From an uncultured Eubacteriales bacterium (GTDB lineage Bacteria; Bacillota; Clostridia; Lachnospirales; Lachnospiraceae): a DNA stretch of 53,833 nt. Every line of letters starts with the position of its first letter. The stretch's first letter is position 1. The DNA lies in assembly GCA_900314565.1 (NCBI GenBank), contig OMVU01000017.1, positions 1 through 53,833 on the forward strand, in the 5' to 3' direction. Below the pieces are notes generated by a model, which was given only the letters and a program-made list of their open reading frames with translations, did no database searches and was not told the origin of the DNA. Of the stretch, positions 16,045 to 24,568 are shown piece by piece. Made by a program: the position numbers and the translations under genes.

Positions 16045-17031
16045 TTATTCGTACTCTACCGTTGCAGGCGGCTTCGGCGTGTAATCGATCAGCACGCGGT
16101 TAATGCCCGCCACCTCTGTCGTGATGCGGCTCACAAGGTGATCGATCAGCTCTGCCGGAAGGTGCTCAACAGTTACTTCCATAACGTCGGTCGTATTGAT
16201 CGCGCGGATGATGCAGGGCCAGTTGAAGGTCCGCTTCCCATCCGTGACGCCGGTCGATTTGAAATCGGGAACGACAGTAAAATACTGCCAGACCTTTCCT
16301 TCCAGCCCGTTCTTTGCGAACTCTTCACGGAGGATCGCGTCGGATTCACGGACTGCTTCCAGACGGTCGCGCGTGATGGCTCCGGGGCAGCGCACGCCAA
16401 GGCCCGGACCCGGGAACGGCTGACGATAGACCATATTGTCAGGGAGTCCCAGCTCTTTTCCGACGATACGGACTTCATCCTTAAATAGGATGCGGACCGG
16501 CTCAACGAGCTCGAACTTCAGATCTTCCGGAAGTCCGCCCGCGTTATGATGCGCCTTGATGCCGGCTTCGCTTTCCAGAATGTCCGGCCAGATGGTGCCC
16601 TGCGCAAGGAACTCGATCCCGTCAAGTTTCCGCGCCTCTTCCGCAAAAACTTCTATGAACTCACTGCCGATAATGTGCCTCTTCTCTTCCGGATCGGTCA
16701 CTCCCGCGAGCTTATCCAGGAAACGGTCCACGGCATCAACATAGATCAGATTGGCGCCAAGCTCTTCACGGAAAACTTTGATGACCTGCTCCGGTTCGCC
16801 TTTTCTTAAAAGGCCGTGATTGACATGCACGCAGACCAGCTGATCACCGATCGCCTTGATCAGCATTGCCGCTACTACGGATGAATCCACGCCGCCTGAA
16901 AGCGCAAGGAGAACTTTTTTGTCTCCTACCTGCTCTTTGATATATTCGATCTGATCCTCGATGAATGCTTTCGCAAGCGCAGGCGTCGTAATTCTCTCCA
17001 TATCCTCCGGTCTGACATTTCTGTTGTCCAT
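16045..17031 (-). CDS. guaA: GMP synthase, ATP-pyrophosphatase subunit without glutaminase
   Basis: Converts XMP to GMP. The 328-residue protein begins with the ATP-pyrophosphatase domain (P-loop LALSGGVDSSVVA, residues 43-54; HVNHGLLRKGE) and continues into the XMP-binding/dimerisation domain (RQPFPGPGLGVR, and the C-terminal INRVLIDYTPKPPATVEYE). The ~190-residue N-terminal class I glutaminase found in ordinary bacterial GuaA is absent, and no such gene lies upstream in the window. Archaea have a comparable two-subunit enzyme (GuaAa/GuaAb). The protein therefore needs a separate amidotransferase or free ammonia. ATG 17031 has AGAGGAG 6-7 bases upstream; the start is not an artefact because the upstream frame holds no glutaminase motifs. 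Confidence 0.9.
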   Translation of the reverse strand: MDNRNVRPEDMERITTPALAKAFIEDQIEYIKEQVGDKKVLLALSGGVDSSVVAAMLIKAIGDQLVCVHVNHGLLRKGEPEQVIKVFREELGANLIYVDAVDRFLDKLAGVTDPEEKRHIIGSEFIEVFAEEARKLDGIEFLAQGTIWPDILESEAGIKAHHNAGGLPEDLKFELVEPVRILFKDEVRIVGKELGLPDNMVYRQPFPGPGLGVRCPGAITRDRLEAVRESDAILREEFAKNGLEGKVWQYFTVVPDFKSTGVTDGKRTFNWPCIIRAINTTDVMEVTVEHLPAELIDHLVSRITTEVAGINRVLIDYTPKPPATVEYE

Positions 17032-17039
17032 ACGTTTTC

Positions 17040-17210
17040 TCCTCTGATAACGTCAGTTATTATCTGACTGAATCTGTTCGGATGCCGATTCCGCAGCCAC
17101 TCATGCTTCGCATTCATGGGCGGAATCTGGCTCCTATCCGCGCGTAAAAGATGCCGCGCATTGAACATACCGCCATTTGGAACTTTATTGTATTACCACA
17201 TTATAAAATA
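17040..17210 (-). promoter_or_regulatory. guaA leader with hairpins and a -10-like site
   Basis: Minus strand TATAAT (17200-17205) without a good -35 at 17 bp. The ~160-nt leader forms GATTCCGC...GCGGAATC (about 17085-17126) and GTCAG-ATAATAA-CTGAC near the ribosome-binding site (17053-17069). It does not match the guanine riboswitch core by eye. The rest of 17211-17514 shows no gene. Confidence 0.35.
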
Positions 17211-17514
17211 TGTTCTTCTTGAAAAAAACTGACAATCTGTTAGAAATTTGTCTCCTTTGGACTTCATTTTTCTCAAATCTGCACAGTCAGCAGTCCTGAT
17301 AAAGGCTCGATGAACAGTCGTCAGGGCACTTATGTGCGGTGCCTGATTTTCTCTCGCAGCGTTCCGGACATACTTCCGGACCGGCTGAGGGCACTTGCCC
17401 AGCGCTCGAAAATGAAGACCGAAACAGCTTCCGCATGCAGACATCTCCCGTCATACTCTCTTGGGATACTTTGCCAGTACATCTACCTCACAGATGCGGA
17501 AACATGGATGTCTC

Positions 17515-18705
17515 TCAGACTCTCTCAAGATACTTCGCCAGCACCCGGTACATATCAAGCGGTCCGAAAGGCTTCGCCAGATGATTGTTCATACCGGCCT
17601 CATAGCTCCTGCGGATATCCTCCTCGAACGCGCTCGCCGTCATCGCGATGATCGGCACCTCCAAAGAGCCATCGATCTCACTCTCCCGGATCGCTCTGGC
17701 TGCGAGCAGTCCGTCCATGACCGGCATGCGGATATCCATGAGGATCAGGTCAAAATCTCCGAAATTATCGGTATAGGCGTCCACCGCCTCCTGACCGTTC
17801 ATCGCAGTGACCACCTTAAAACCTGCGCTCTCGAGCATCTTGCAGCCGATCTCAATGCTCAGCATATGATCATCTACCAGAAGGATCCTGCCTCCCTTAA
17901 AATGATACTCTTCCTGAGGGATGGGAGCCCTCTTTATGTATGCGTTATACCTTGGAGCGGGTACCGGAAGCGTCAGACGGATCACGACCCGCGTCCCTCC
18001 GTCCTCACTGCTGGCAGCCTCGACTTTTCCGCCCATCGCTGCGAGATTCCTCTTCGCAAGCGCAAGTCCGAGTCCGATTTCGTCATCTTCCGATTCTCCG
18101 TGGGGCGGTTCAAAAATCGAAGAAAGGTATCCTGTATCGACCCCGATACTGTTGTCGGCAATCACGAATTCAAACCTGACCTGGTTCTTCTTATGGCCGG
18201 ACACTGCGACAGCCATCCGAACACTTCCGCCGTTTCCTGTGTAGCTGAATGTGTTCTCGACCATCTTTACGAGCACCTGCTCGAGGCGATACCGGTCCGC
18301 GATCACTTCACGGGGCACGTCGCTGCCGATGCTGATTGAAAAATAAAGCCCCCGCTCTTCCGCCATCCTGGAAAGCTCTGCCTCCACGATTTCAAGAAGC
18401 TCGATCATATTCATTTTCTCCGGGCGAAGGACGATCCCGCTCTCCTCGATATCCTGCAGATCAAGAAGGTCTCCGATAATCGTGTTCAGGTTCTCACCGG
18501 ATACTATGATCTGCTCGAGATACCCCTTCACCTTTTCAGGATTATCCAGATCAAGCTGCGCGATCTCGGCGAGGCCGATGATCTGGCTCAAGGTAGTGCG
18601 GAGATCCTTGCTGGCTCTCGAAAAAAGGGTGAGACTGTTGTAATATCTCCCCTTCTCTCCCTCCTTTACACCTGTATTCTCTTCCGGACGTTCATTCTCT
18701 TCCAT
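17515..18705 (-). CDS. Hybrid histidine kinase-like protein lacking the acceptor His
   Basis: 396 residues: HisKA-like dimerisation helices (~25-90), HATPase_c domain (~95-245) and C-terminal receiver (~272-394). No transmembrane or sensor domain. In the H-box, the usual SHEIRTPL reads SKDLRTTL, so the phospho-acceptor His is Lys33. The N-box Asn (N151) is present, the G1 box is DNSIG rather than DTGIG, and the G2 box GLGLALAKRN is intact. The receiver is complete: D278/D279, acceptor D324 in LMDIRMPVMDG, T356, K378. It is therefore probably an ATP-binding scaffold or regulator whose receiver is phosphorylated by another kinase or by an HPt protein such as the one at 23840. ATG 18705 has GAGGAG before it. 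Confidence 0.82.
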   Translation of the reverse strand: MEENERPEENTGVKEGEKGRYYNSLTLFSRASKDLRTTLSQIIGLAEIAQLDLDNPEKVKGYLEQIIVSGENLNTIIGDLLDLQDIEESGIVLRPEKMNMIELLEIVEAELSRMAEERGLYFSISIGSDVPREVIADRYRLEQVLVKMVENTFSYTGNGGSVRMAVAVSGHKKNQVRFEFVIADNSIGVDTGYLSSIFEPPHGESEDDEIGLGLALAKRNLAAMGGKVEAASSEDGGTRVVIRLTLPVPAPRYNAYIKRAPIPQEEYHFKGGRILLVDDHMLSIEIGCKMLESAGFKVVTAMNGQEAVDAYTDNFGDFDLILMDIRMPVMDGLLAARAIRESEIDGSLEVPIIAMTASAFEEDIRRSYEAGMNNHLAKPFGPLDMYRVLAKYLERV

Positions 18706-18711
18706 TGAATC

Positions 18712-18777
18712 TCCTCATCTATATGTGCAGTTTACACATATTTCTATTTCCTCATCTATATGTGCAATTTACACAGA
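18712..18777. repeat. Tandem operator-like repeats upstream of hybrid kinase
   Basis: A 25-bp sequence CCTCATCTATATGTGCARTTTACACA occurs as two adjacent copies; its core TGTG-N7-CACA dyad is at 18724-18738 and 18761-18775, 37 bp apart. The first copy overlaps the hybrid-kinase ribosome-binding site. This looks like a pair of regulator binding sites, or a duplicated ribosome-binding segment. Confidence 0.4.
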
Positions 18778-18965
18778 ATTCCATTTTCAAGTCTCGCTCG
18801 CGAGACTTGAAAATGGAATTCGTGTCAGCGTCAGCTGACATAATACCTAAACGAATCCCTGCGCATCCTCGCGGAGCGCATATCTCAGTGGGGGAATGAC
18901 ACCCGCCACTGAGACTGGTTTGTCGCCCCCGCCTATAGAGGCGAGGGGCATCTCACACTGAGATA
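18777..18965 (-). repeat. Dispersed palindromic repeat (module 2), copy 1
   Basis: Begins with a 21-bp perfect inverted repeat (18777-18797 and 18800-18820, 2-nt loop), followed by a GTCAGC/GCTGAC dyad, CTGCGCATCCTCGCGGAGCG and an ATCTCAGTGGGGG / CACTGAGA dyad. The reverse complement matches, in the same order, the segment at 34640-34770, so it is a repeated element in opposite orientation. No ORF. Downstream to 19158 there is only a CGAAATGC-TT-GCATTTCG hairpin (19079-19096). Confidence 0.6.
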
Positions 18966-19158
18966 TCTTTTCGCAATCATAGCACCATTTGCCCGGGAAT
19001 TACAGGTGAATCTTACGATTTTTTCATTTTAATGAGAGGTCACTATTCAGCACCCCACAAAATAAAAGATTTACAGAACGAAATGCTTGCATTTCGGGCA
19101 AAATCAATTTTTTTGTGGAACGGTCAAGGTGCGTACAGGCATTTTGCTCTCCGGCATA

Positions 19159-19261
19159 AAGAGGCTGTTGCAGCAGGCAGTGACGATACCCTATATCGCA
19201 GACATTTGCAAATAAAGTCTGAAATATATGATAGCTTCACGCCTTGATGCAACAGCCCCTT
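19159..19261. mobile_element. MITE-like inverted repeat, ~103 bp
   Basis: Ends AAGAGGCTGTTGCAGCAGGC (left) and the inverted AAGGGGCTGTTGCATCAAGG (right) match over most of 20 bp and enclose ~60 bp with a CAGAC/GTCTG hairpin. GAGGCTGTTGCA ends are seen on small non-autonomous elements and on terminators. No transposase is present. It is 94 bp past the ABC ATPase stop and may also end that operon. Confidence 0.45.
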
Positions 19262-19354
19262 CTTTCTGTCTGTTCTCTGCTGATTACGGTTTTTCTGCGG
19301 CTGAAACGCTTATGCCGATCACAGCTCTTCTGACACTTACATTCTGTCTGCAGA

Positions 19355-20431
19355 TTACAGGACATGTACATTCTGCGGATCGAACGCTACATAAGCCTTA
19401 TCCCCGACCTCGTACACCTTCTTATTCTTCGGATTAAAGTCTGTGATCTTGACCATCGTGTCCCCGACCATGACATGATAGTTCTGATAACTTCCCATGA
19501 AGCAGCTGAGGATGACATCGCAGGGCAGCTGGCCCTTATCGGCAATGACCGCCGACTCCGGACGAAGAACGAGCGTACACGGATCGCCGACCGAGAAGTT
19601 ACCGATGTCTTTGACATCGACCTTCATGCCGTTAATACGCGCCGCACCGTCTTTGCCATTTTTCGTTATCAGTTCTCCGCGAAGGAAATTCGCCTCGCCG
19701 ATAAAGTCGGCAACAAACTCACTCTTCGGATGATAGTAGATCTCCTGCGGCGTTCCCATCTGTGCAACGACACCCTTCTCCATGATGATGATCTTATCGG
19801 ATATCGCCATCGCCTCGCTCTGGTCATGCGTAACATAGACCGCCGTGATGCCGGCCTCCTGCTGGATTCTGCGGATCTCTGTACGCATCGTGACGCGGAG
19901 CTTTGCATCCAGGTTGGACAGCGGCTCGTCGAAAAGAAGGACGCCCGGCTCAAGGACCAGCGCACGCGCGAGAGCGACACGCTGCTGCTGACCGCCGGAA
20001 AGCTGGTTGGTCATACGGGCTTCCATGCCCTCAAGTCCTACAAGACCGAGGATGTTCGTGACCTTTGTCTTGATCGTCTCCTTGTCCATCTTGCGGAGCT
20101 TCAGGCCGTAAGCTACATTGTCGAAGATATTGTAGTGGGGAAGAAGCGCATAACTCTGGAAAACCATAGCCGTGTCGCGCTTGTTCGGCGTGAGCGCGTT
20201 GATCGGCTCTCCGCCGAGATAGATCTCGCCCTCGTCCGGGCTTTCAAAACCCGCAATCATACGCAGCGTGGTCGTCTTGCCGCAGCCGGACGGACCGAGA
20301 AGTGTCACAAAACTGCCAGGCTCGATATCGAGCGATGTATCGTGGACCGCATAAAAATCCTTTTTCGTTTTCGGATCCTTATAAATCTTGGAAATATGTT
20401 CAAGGCGTACGCCCTTTTTCTCTTTAGCCAT
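19355..20431 (-). CDS. ABC importer ATPase, FbpC-like
   Basis: 358 residues: ABC domain (~1-240) with Walker A GPSGCGKT (46-53), Q-loop in MVFQSYAL, signature LSGGQQQR (144-151), Walker B VLLFDEP (164-170) and H-loop TH in VYVTHDQ, followed by a TOBE-type regulatory C-terminus (~245-358). Drives uptake with the fused permease just upstream (6-bp gap) and the lipoprotein at 22433. ATG 20431 has AAGGAGGG before it. The group covers Fe3+, 2-aminoethylphosphonate, thiamine-type and hexose-phosphate importers; the exact substrate is not determined. Confidence 0.88.
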   Translation of the reverse strand: MAKEKKGVRLEHISKIYKDPKTKKDFYAVHDTSLDIEPGSFVTLLGPSGCGKTTTLRMIAGFESPDEGEIYLGGEPINALTPNKRDTAMVFQSYALLPHYNIFDNVAYGLKLRKMDKETIKTKVTNILGLVGLEGMEARMTNQLSGGQQQRVALARALVLEPGVLLFDEPLSNLDAKLRVTMRTEIRRIQQEAGITAVYVTHDQSEAMAISDKIIIMEKGVVAQMGTPQEIYYHPKSEFVADFIGEANFLRGELITKNGKDGAARINGMKVDVKDIGNFSVGDPCTLVLRPESAVIADKGQLPCDVILSCFMGSYQNYHVMVGDTMVKITDFNPKNKKVYEVGDKAYVAFDPQNVHVL

Positions 20432-20436
20432 AGCCG

Positions 20437-22146
20437 TTAACCCTCCTTATATGCCCGGCTCGTACCGAAATACTTGATGACCAGGTTCATTAGCATAACC
20501 GCACTGTACGTTATCAAGATCAGAATCGTTGCAAATGCGCACGCGATACCGTATGCACCCTTCTCCGCGAACTCATTGATCTGAACCGTAATGAGCAGGA
20601 ACTGCGGAGTGACGAGAAGAATGATCGCACTGATCGCCGTGATACTTCGTACAAATGCTGTTACAAGACCGCTCAGGAAGCTGTCCTTGATGAGCGGTAG
20701 CGTGACCGTCATAAATACCGTAAAGCTGTCTGCACCCATATCGTATGCAGATTCCTCAATACTCTTGTCGATCTGGCGGAGAGCCGAGATACCGCTTCGT
20801 GTTCCGGTAGGCAGGCTTCGAACGATAAATACGATGACCAGGATCGTGCCTGTGCCGTAAAGACCCTGCAGAAAACCGGTACGGAACACACCTGCGGAGA
20901 AACCGCGGATATATCCGATACCGAGAACCGTACCGGGAACCGCCATGGCCAGCATCGAGACCGCCTCGATAAATCCCTTGGCTTTGAAGCTCCTTTTTAC
21001 GACCAGATACGAAATGATCATGGAAAGCAGAGCGGTAATCGGTGCGGAGATAAAGGACAGGACGAAGGAATCCTTGAATGCCTTGAAGCCCTTATATCTC
21101 GTGAATACCTGCTGGAACCATTTTGTCGTGAGATGGAAATCGTAGCCCCAGGTCTTGAACAGTGCTCCGAACGGTACACAGATATACATAAGGCAGACGA
21201 AAAGCGCCAGCAGTGAGCAGAGGATCGTCAGAGGAACTGTTACGCTCCTGTCCTCAATAAGCATTCTCTGACGGGAGGCCTTGCCCGAAAGGGTAGCGGT
21301 ACTCTTTGCCTCCAGATAATACTTCTGGACAATGAACATGATAAGTGTTATGCACAGAAGCACAACAGCCATCGCAGACGCGCCTTCCTTGTCATAAGCA
21401 CCTGTGATCTGAAGGTAGATCGTCGTTGCAAGCGTATCATAGGAGCCGCCGATAATCATCGGGTTCGCGAAATCGGCGATCGACTCGATGAATGTTACCA
21501 GGAATGCATTGCCGAGTCCGGGCAGGATCAGCGGCAGTGTCACTGTCATAAAAACGCCCCAGCGGGAAGCACCCATGTCCCGGGCTGCTTCCTCGAGGGA
21601 GGGATCGATATTTTTGAGAAGACCTCTCATCATCATGTAGCAGACCGGGAAAAATGTCAGCGTCTGAACGATGGCAATGCCCCAGAAGCCGTACACGTTA
21701 TTGTCATAGATATGCAGCAGATAGCGGGTAATGATACCGGCTTTTCCGAACAGCATGATCATGGACAGAGAGAGAACGAAAGGCGGTGAGACGACCGGCA
21801 GCATGGAAACTACTTTGAAGAGTCCTTCCAGAAGCCGTGTCTTCAGTTTGACATATACTTCCACGTAGGCAAAGAGCAGTCCGATCAGTGCGGAAGCAAT
21901 ACCTACCAAAAAGCCTACTTTCAATGTGTTCGTGATAGCTCTACGGAAGTTCTTCATGGCCATGATGCGCCTGAAGACTCCCAGACCTATGCCCTGATCC
22001 GTCACAAAACTGTCGACCAGAAGGATCGCCAGCGGGTATAGGATGAACAGGGTAAGGAAGGCTATCAGTACGACAATTGTCGTCACCATGATAGGATCCG
22101 CAAAGAATTTTTTGCGATCCAGAGCGGCGCCTTGACTTTTAGCCAT
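20437..22146 (-). CDS. ABC importer fused permease, FbpB-like
   Basis: 569-residue membrane protein made of two tandem permease halves, each ~6 transmembrane segments, as in FbpB/ThiP. Two EAA coupling loops are visible: EEAARDMGASRWGVFMTVTL around residue 190 and EESAYDMGADSFTVFMTVTL around residue 470. It contacts the ATPase at 19355-20431. ATG 22146 has AAAAAGGGGG before it. A long hairpin (22292-22342) separates it from the binding-protein gene, which would favour more binding protein than permease. Confidence 0.87.
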   Translation of the reverse strand: MAKSQGAALDRKKFFADPIMVTTIVVLIAFLTLFILYPLAILLVDSFVTDQGIGLGVFRRIMAMKNFRRAITNTLKVGFLVGIASALIGLLFAYVEVYVKLKTRLLEGLFKVVSMLPVVSPPFVLSLSMIMLFGKAGIITRYLLHIYDNNVYGFWGIAIVQTLTFFPVCYMMMRGLLKNIDPSLEEAARDMGASRWGVFMTVTLPLILPGLGNAFLVTFIESIADFANPMIIGGSYDTLATTIYLQITGAYDKEGASAMAVVLLCITLIMFIVQKYYLEAKSTATLSGKASRQRMLIEDRSVTVPLTILCSLLALFVCLMYICVPFGALFKTWGYDFHLTTKWFQQVFTRYKGFKAFKDSFVLSFISAPITALLSMIISYLVVKRSFKAKGFIEAVSMLAMAVPGTVLGIGYIRGFSAGVFRTGFLQGLYGTGTILVIVFIVRSLPTGTRSGISALRQIDKSIEESAYDMGADSFTVFMTVTLPLIKDSFLSGLVTAFVRSITAISAIILLVTPQFLLITVQINEFAEKGAYGIACAFATILILITYSAVMLMNLVIKYFGTSRAYKEG

Positions 22147-22291
22147 AGTGATAATTCCCCCTTTTTATGAATGTTCAGGATGCTGCGGTGTGCCTGAAAA
22201 CATTCGTTTTCATATTCCACTGCAGACATCTCCGACATGATTTGAAGCTTGACCCGCTTGTCTATGCAAATATGTCATAAGAAATTGACTT

Positions 22292-22342
22292 GAGGCTGCC
22301 GCGAAGCGTCATGTCAGGCACTTCGCTTCCACCGGCAGCCTC
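22292..22342 (-). terminator. Intercistronic hairpin between binding protein and permease
   Basis: GAGGCTGCCG (22292-22301) pairs with CGGCAGCCTC (22333-22342) and encloses a second stem CGAAGCG/CTTCGC. Read on the minus strand only a short T-rich tract follows. Such hairpins after binding-protein genes commonly act as partial terminators or 3' stabilisers. Confidence 0.6.
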
Positions 22343-22432
22343 TTACATTCTGGAATTTATGGTACGCTGCGGAGAGCGGAGTCATCTGCAGGTAATATTT
22401 CCCAGATAACACTTACCCTGCGCAAATGCCGC

Positions 22433-23554
22433 TTACTCAGTCTCGAAACGGTCGTCAGCTGCGCTGCCGAGTGCATTCATGACTTCCTCAACGTACTTTG
22501 TAGTATTCTCTTTAGCATCCTCGAAGTCATATTCCATGACATTTTCCGGATCAAGACCGAAGTCAGCTGCCACTTTCGGCTGCTGGGCGTTGTCAAGTAC
22601 GAGGAACTGATAGGAGCCGTTCTGAGCTGCGAGCTCAACGCAGTCCGGGCTGAGTGCATACTCGATCCAGAGCTTCGCTGCATTCGGATGCTTGCAGCCC
22701 TTGAAGATGGCGGTAGCACCGACTTCGAAGGATGTGCCTGTGGACGGGATGATCAGGTCAATGTTGCCGTATCCGTTGTCCTCGATCTGAGTGATACCGT
22801 CATGCAGGAAACCGATACCGATGACACACTCGCCTGTACCTACGTTCTTGGACGGGCCGGAGCCGGATTTTGTGTAGACCTGAACATTCTTGTCGAGATC
22901 AACAAGGTACTGGATGCCTTCATCATGTCCGTACTTCTGGATCATCGTGTTGACAACAAGCTTGGCTGTTCCGGCTGTGTTGTAGTTGGAAAGCCAGATG
23001 AGACCTTTGTACTTGGGATCAAGAAGATCCTTCCAATCCTTCGGCTCCTCGATACCCATACGCTTAAGTTCGTCCCTGTTGACCATGAAACCGAGGATGC
23101 CCTTGTAGATGCCGTACCAGTAACCGTCAGCATCACGGTATACATCGCCGATCAGATGGCTTGCATTCTCTGCTTCATATGCTTCCAGAAGGCCTTCCGA
23201 AGCTGCAATGTTATAGGGATCTGTTGTACCGCCGAACCAGACGTCACCTGACGGATTGCCGGCTTCCTCTTCGATCTTGGACTGAACTTCACCGGTTGAC
23301 AGTCTCTGATACTGAACTTCGATTCCGTACTTTTCCTGGAAATTTTCGCAGGCAGCTGCAAGATATTCTTCTTCGCAGGATCCGTAAACGACCAGTTTGC
23401 CTTCTTCCTTGGCAGCAGCGATCAGCTCGGAATTCGCTGCATCTGCTGTGCCGGTGTCAGCTGTCGCTGCGGACGAGGAAGAACCTCCGCCGCCGCATGC
23501 CGCCATGCCGAGCGCCATTGCACCTGCCAGTAACAATGCCAATACCTTTTTCAT
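22433..23554 (-). CDS. ABC importer substrate-binding lipoprotein (AfuA/FutA-like)
   Basis: 373 residues with a lipoprotein signal peptide: MKK, hydrophobic core, lipobox LGMAAC with lipidated C20, then a Gly/Ser/Ala linker. The mature part has the iron-binding-protein-like (type II, cluster D) start EEGKLVVYGSCEEEYLAAAC and later YNTAGTAKLVV, IGIGFLHDGI and HPNAAKLWIEYALSPD. True ferric-binding proteins use paired tyrosines near the C-terminus, which I do not see clearly, so hexose-phosphate (AfuA type) or phosphonate binding is as likely as Fe3+. CAAAGGAGG precedes ATG 23554; first gene of the operon. Confidence 0.85.
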   Translation of the reverse strand: MKKVLALLLAGAMALGMAACGGGGSSSSAATADTGTADAANSELIAAAKEEGKLVVYGSCEEEYLAAACENFQEKYGIEVQYQRLSTGEVQSKIEEEAGNPSGDVWFGGTTDPYNIAASEGLLEAYEAENASHLIGDVYRDADGYWYGIYKGILGFMVNRDELKRMGIEEPKDWKDLLDPKYKGLIWLSNYNTAGTAKLVVNTMIQKYGHDEGIQYLVDLDKNVQVYTKSGSGPSKNVGTGECVIGIGFLHDGITQIEDNGYGNIDLIIPSTGTSFEVGATAIFKGCKHPNAAKLWIEYALSPDCVELAAQNGSYQFLVLDNAQQPKVAADFGLDPENVMEYDFEDAKENTTKYVEEVMNALGSAADDRFETE

Positions 23555-23580
23555 GTGATACCTCCTTTGAACTTTTGCCG

Positions 23581-23614
23581 GTATCCCTTTTGTGCGTTTT
23601 GCACAAAGGGATAC
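23581..23614 (-). promoter_or_regulatory. Palindrome in leader of ABC operon
   Basis: GTATCCCTTTTGTGC (23581-23595) and GCACAAAGGGATAC (23601-23614) form a near-perfect 14-bp dyad about 27 bp upstream of the binding-protein start. It could be an operator, or an RNA hairpin next to the ribosome-binding site. No T-run follows. Confidence 0.45.
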
Positions 23615-23839
23615 AATTTTCCGCGTTCTGTCTGGCTATTATTCTAATACATTCGGCAGAAAAAGTAAAGTATCCGAAAGACGACCGGCATACAAAAAGA
23701 ACTGCCGCACACCCCCGGACGATGGACCGCGCTTTCTATAAGGAGCGCTCCGTCGTTCTTGCCCGGCAGGAAAGAGCATGCTATGATATTCAGAGCGAAC
23801 AGGCTTTTTCGGTACAGGCAAAGGAGGAGCACAATACAG

Positions 23840-24193
23840 ATGAGTGATGTATTGAAAATGCTTACTGAGTGGGGCTGCGACATTCCCGCCGCACTGCAGC
23901 GCTGCGGCGGCGATACGGAGTTCTACCTTCACTGGGTAAGCGAATTCGTCAGAGATCCTGACTTTGAAAAGCTGAATCTTGCGATCCGTTCAAAAAATTA
24001 TGAGGCCGCATTTGAGGCCGCTCACGGGCTGAAAGGGTCCTCCGGAACGCTTGGTCTCACACCTCTCTATGAGGCGGTCTGTGCGGTCGTCGAAAATCTG
24101 AGATACGAGCCGGGGGAGACCCTTGAAGAGGACTATGAGACCATGCGGCTCACTTACGGCCATTTTACGGAGATCATGAAAGCGGAATACTGA
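23840..24193 (+). CDS. HPt phosphotransfer protein
   Basis: 117-residue single HPt domain: four-helix pattern with the phospho-acceptor motif EAAHGLKGSSGTLGLTPLYE, giving H62 with K65 and G66. HPt proteins shuttle phosphate between receiver domains. ATG 23840 is ~12 bases after AAGGAGG. It is transcribed divergently from the ABC importer; the receiver-containing kinase-like protein at 17515 has lost its own acceptor His, so this HPt is a plausible donor or acceptor for that receiver (inference from distance and complementarity). Confidence 0.85.
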   Translation: MSDVLKMLTEWGCDIPAALQRCGGDTEFYLHWVSEFVRDPDFEKLNLAIRSKNYEAAFEAAHGLKGSSGTLGLTPLYEAVCAVVENLRYEPGETLEEDYETMRLTYGHFTEIMKAEY

Positions 24194-24228
24194 AAAAGAG
24201 GCTCGAACGAGCCTCTTTCATTTTTTAC
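24193..24228 (+). terminator. Terminator of HPt gene
   Basis: AAAGAGGCTCG / CGAGCCTCTTT around AA, then CATTTTTTAC, starting at the stop codon of the HPt gene. Confidence 0.8.
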
Positions 24229-24339
24229 ATTTTTTACTTTTTTTCAGTACCGGTTCAGACGGCCCTGACCTCTATCGGCGACCCGGCGCAGGCATCCTCT
24301 TCTTCGAAAAACTCTTGTCCTTCCTTGTGAAATTGCAAA

Positions 24340-24411
24340 ACGCATCTGTGATTTTTGTTCCCGCAAGTCGCTCCTCGCATACTTTTGGTCACAAAAATCA
24401 CAGCGTTTTCC
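24340..24411. repeat. Long inverted repeat in a geneless stretch
   Basis: AAAACGC-AT-CTGTGATTTTTGT (left) pairs with ACAAAAATCACAG-CGTTTT (right) across a ~30-nt loop, about 20 bp of stem with one 2-nt bulge. The stretch 24229-24568 otherwise shows no gene. Could be a MITE or structured RNA. Confidence 0.45.
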
Positions 24412-24568
24412 GATTTCTCAGTCGGACTGCGAATGTTTTTCTCCAGAAGATGGATGCGCTGCTGCCGGAAGCGAAGTAGAAGAGATGGTCGTCTGAACTG
24501 TTACTTTTTTCAACTGTTACTTTTTTCGTTAACACGGAAACTTCTGTGATTCGTCGGAGGGCTTCATC

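Noticed and set aside
17040-17210. Guanine riboswitch in the guaA leader
   Set aside because: Hairpins are present but I could not find the conserved three-way-junction bases of the purine riboswitch.
19364-20440. Plus-strand 358-residue frame opposite the ABC ATPase
   Set aside because: Exact antisense of a clear ABC ATPase; no independent evidence.
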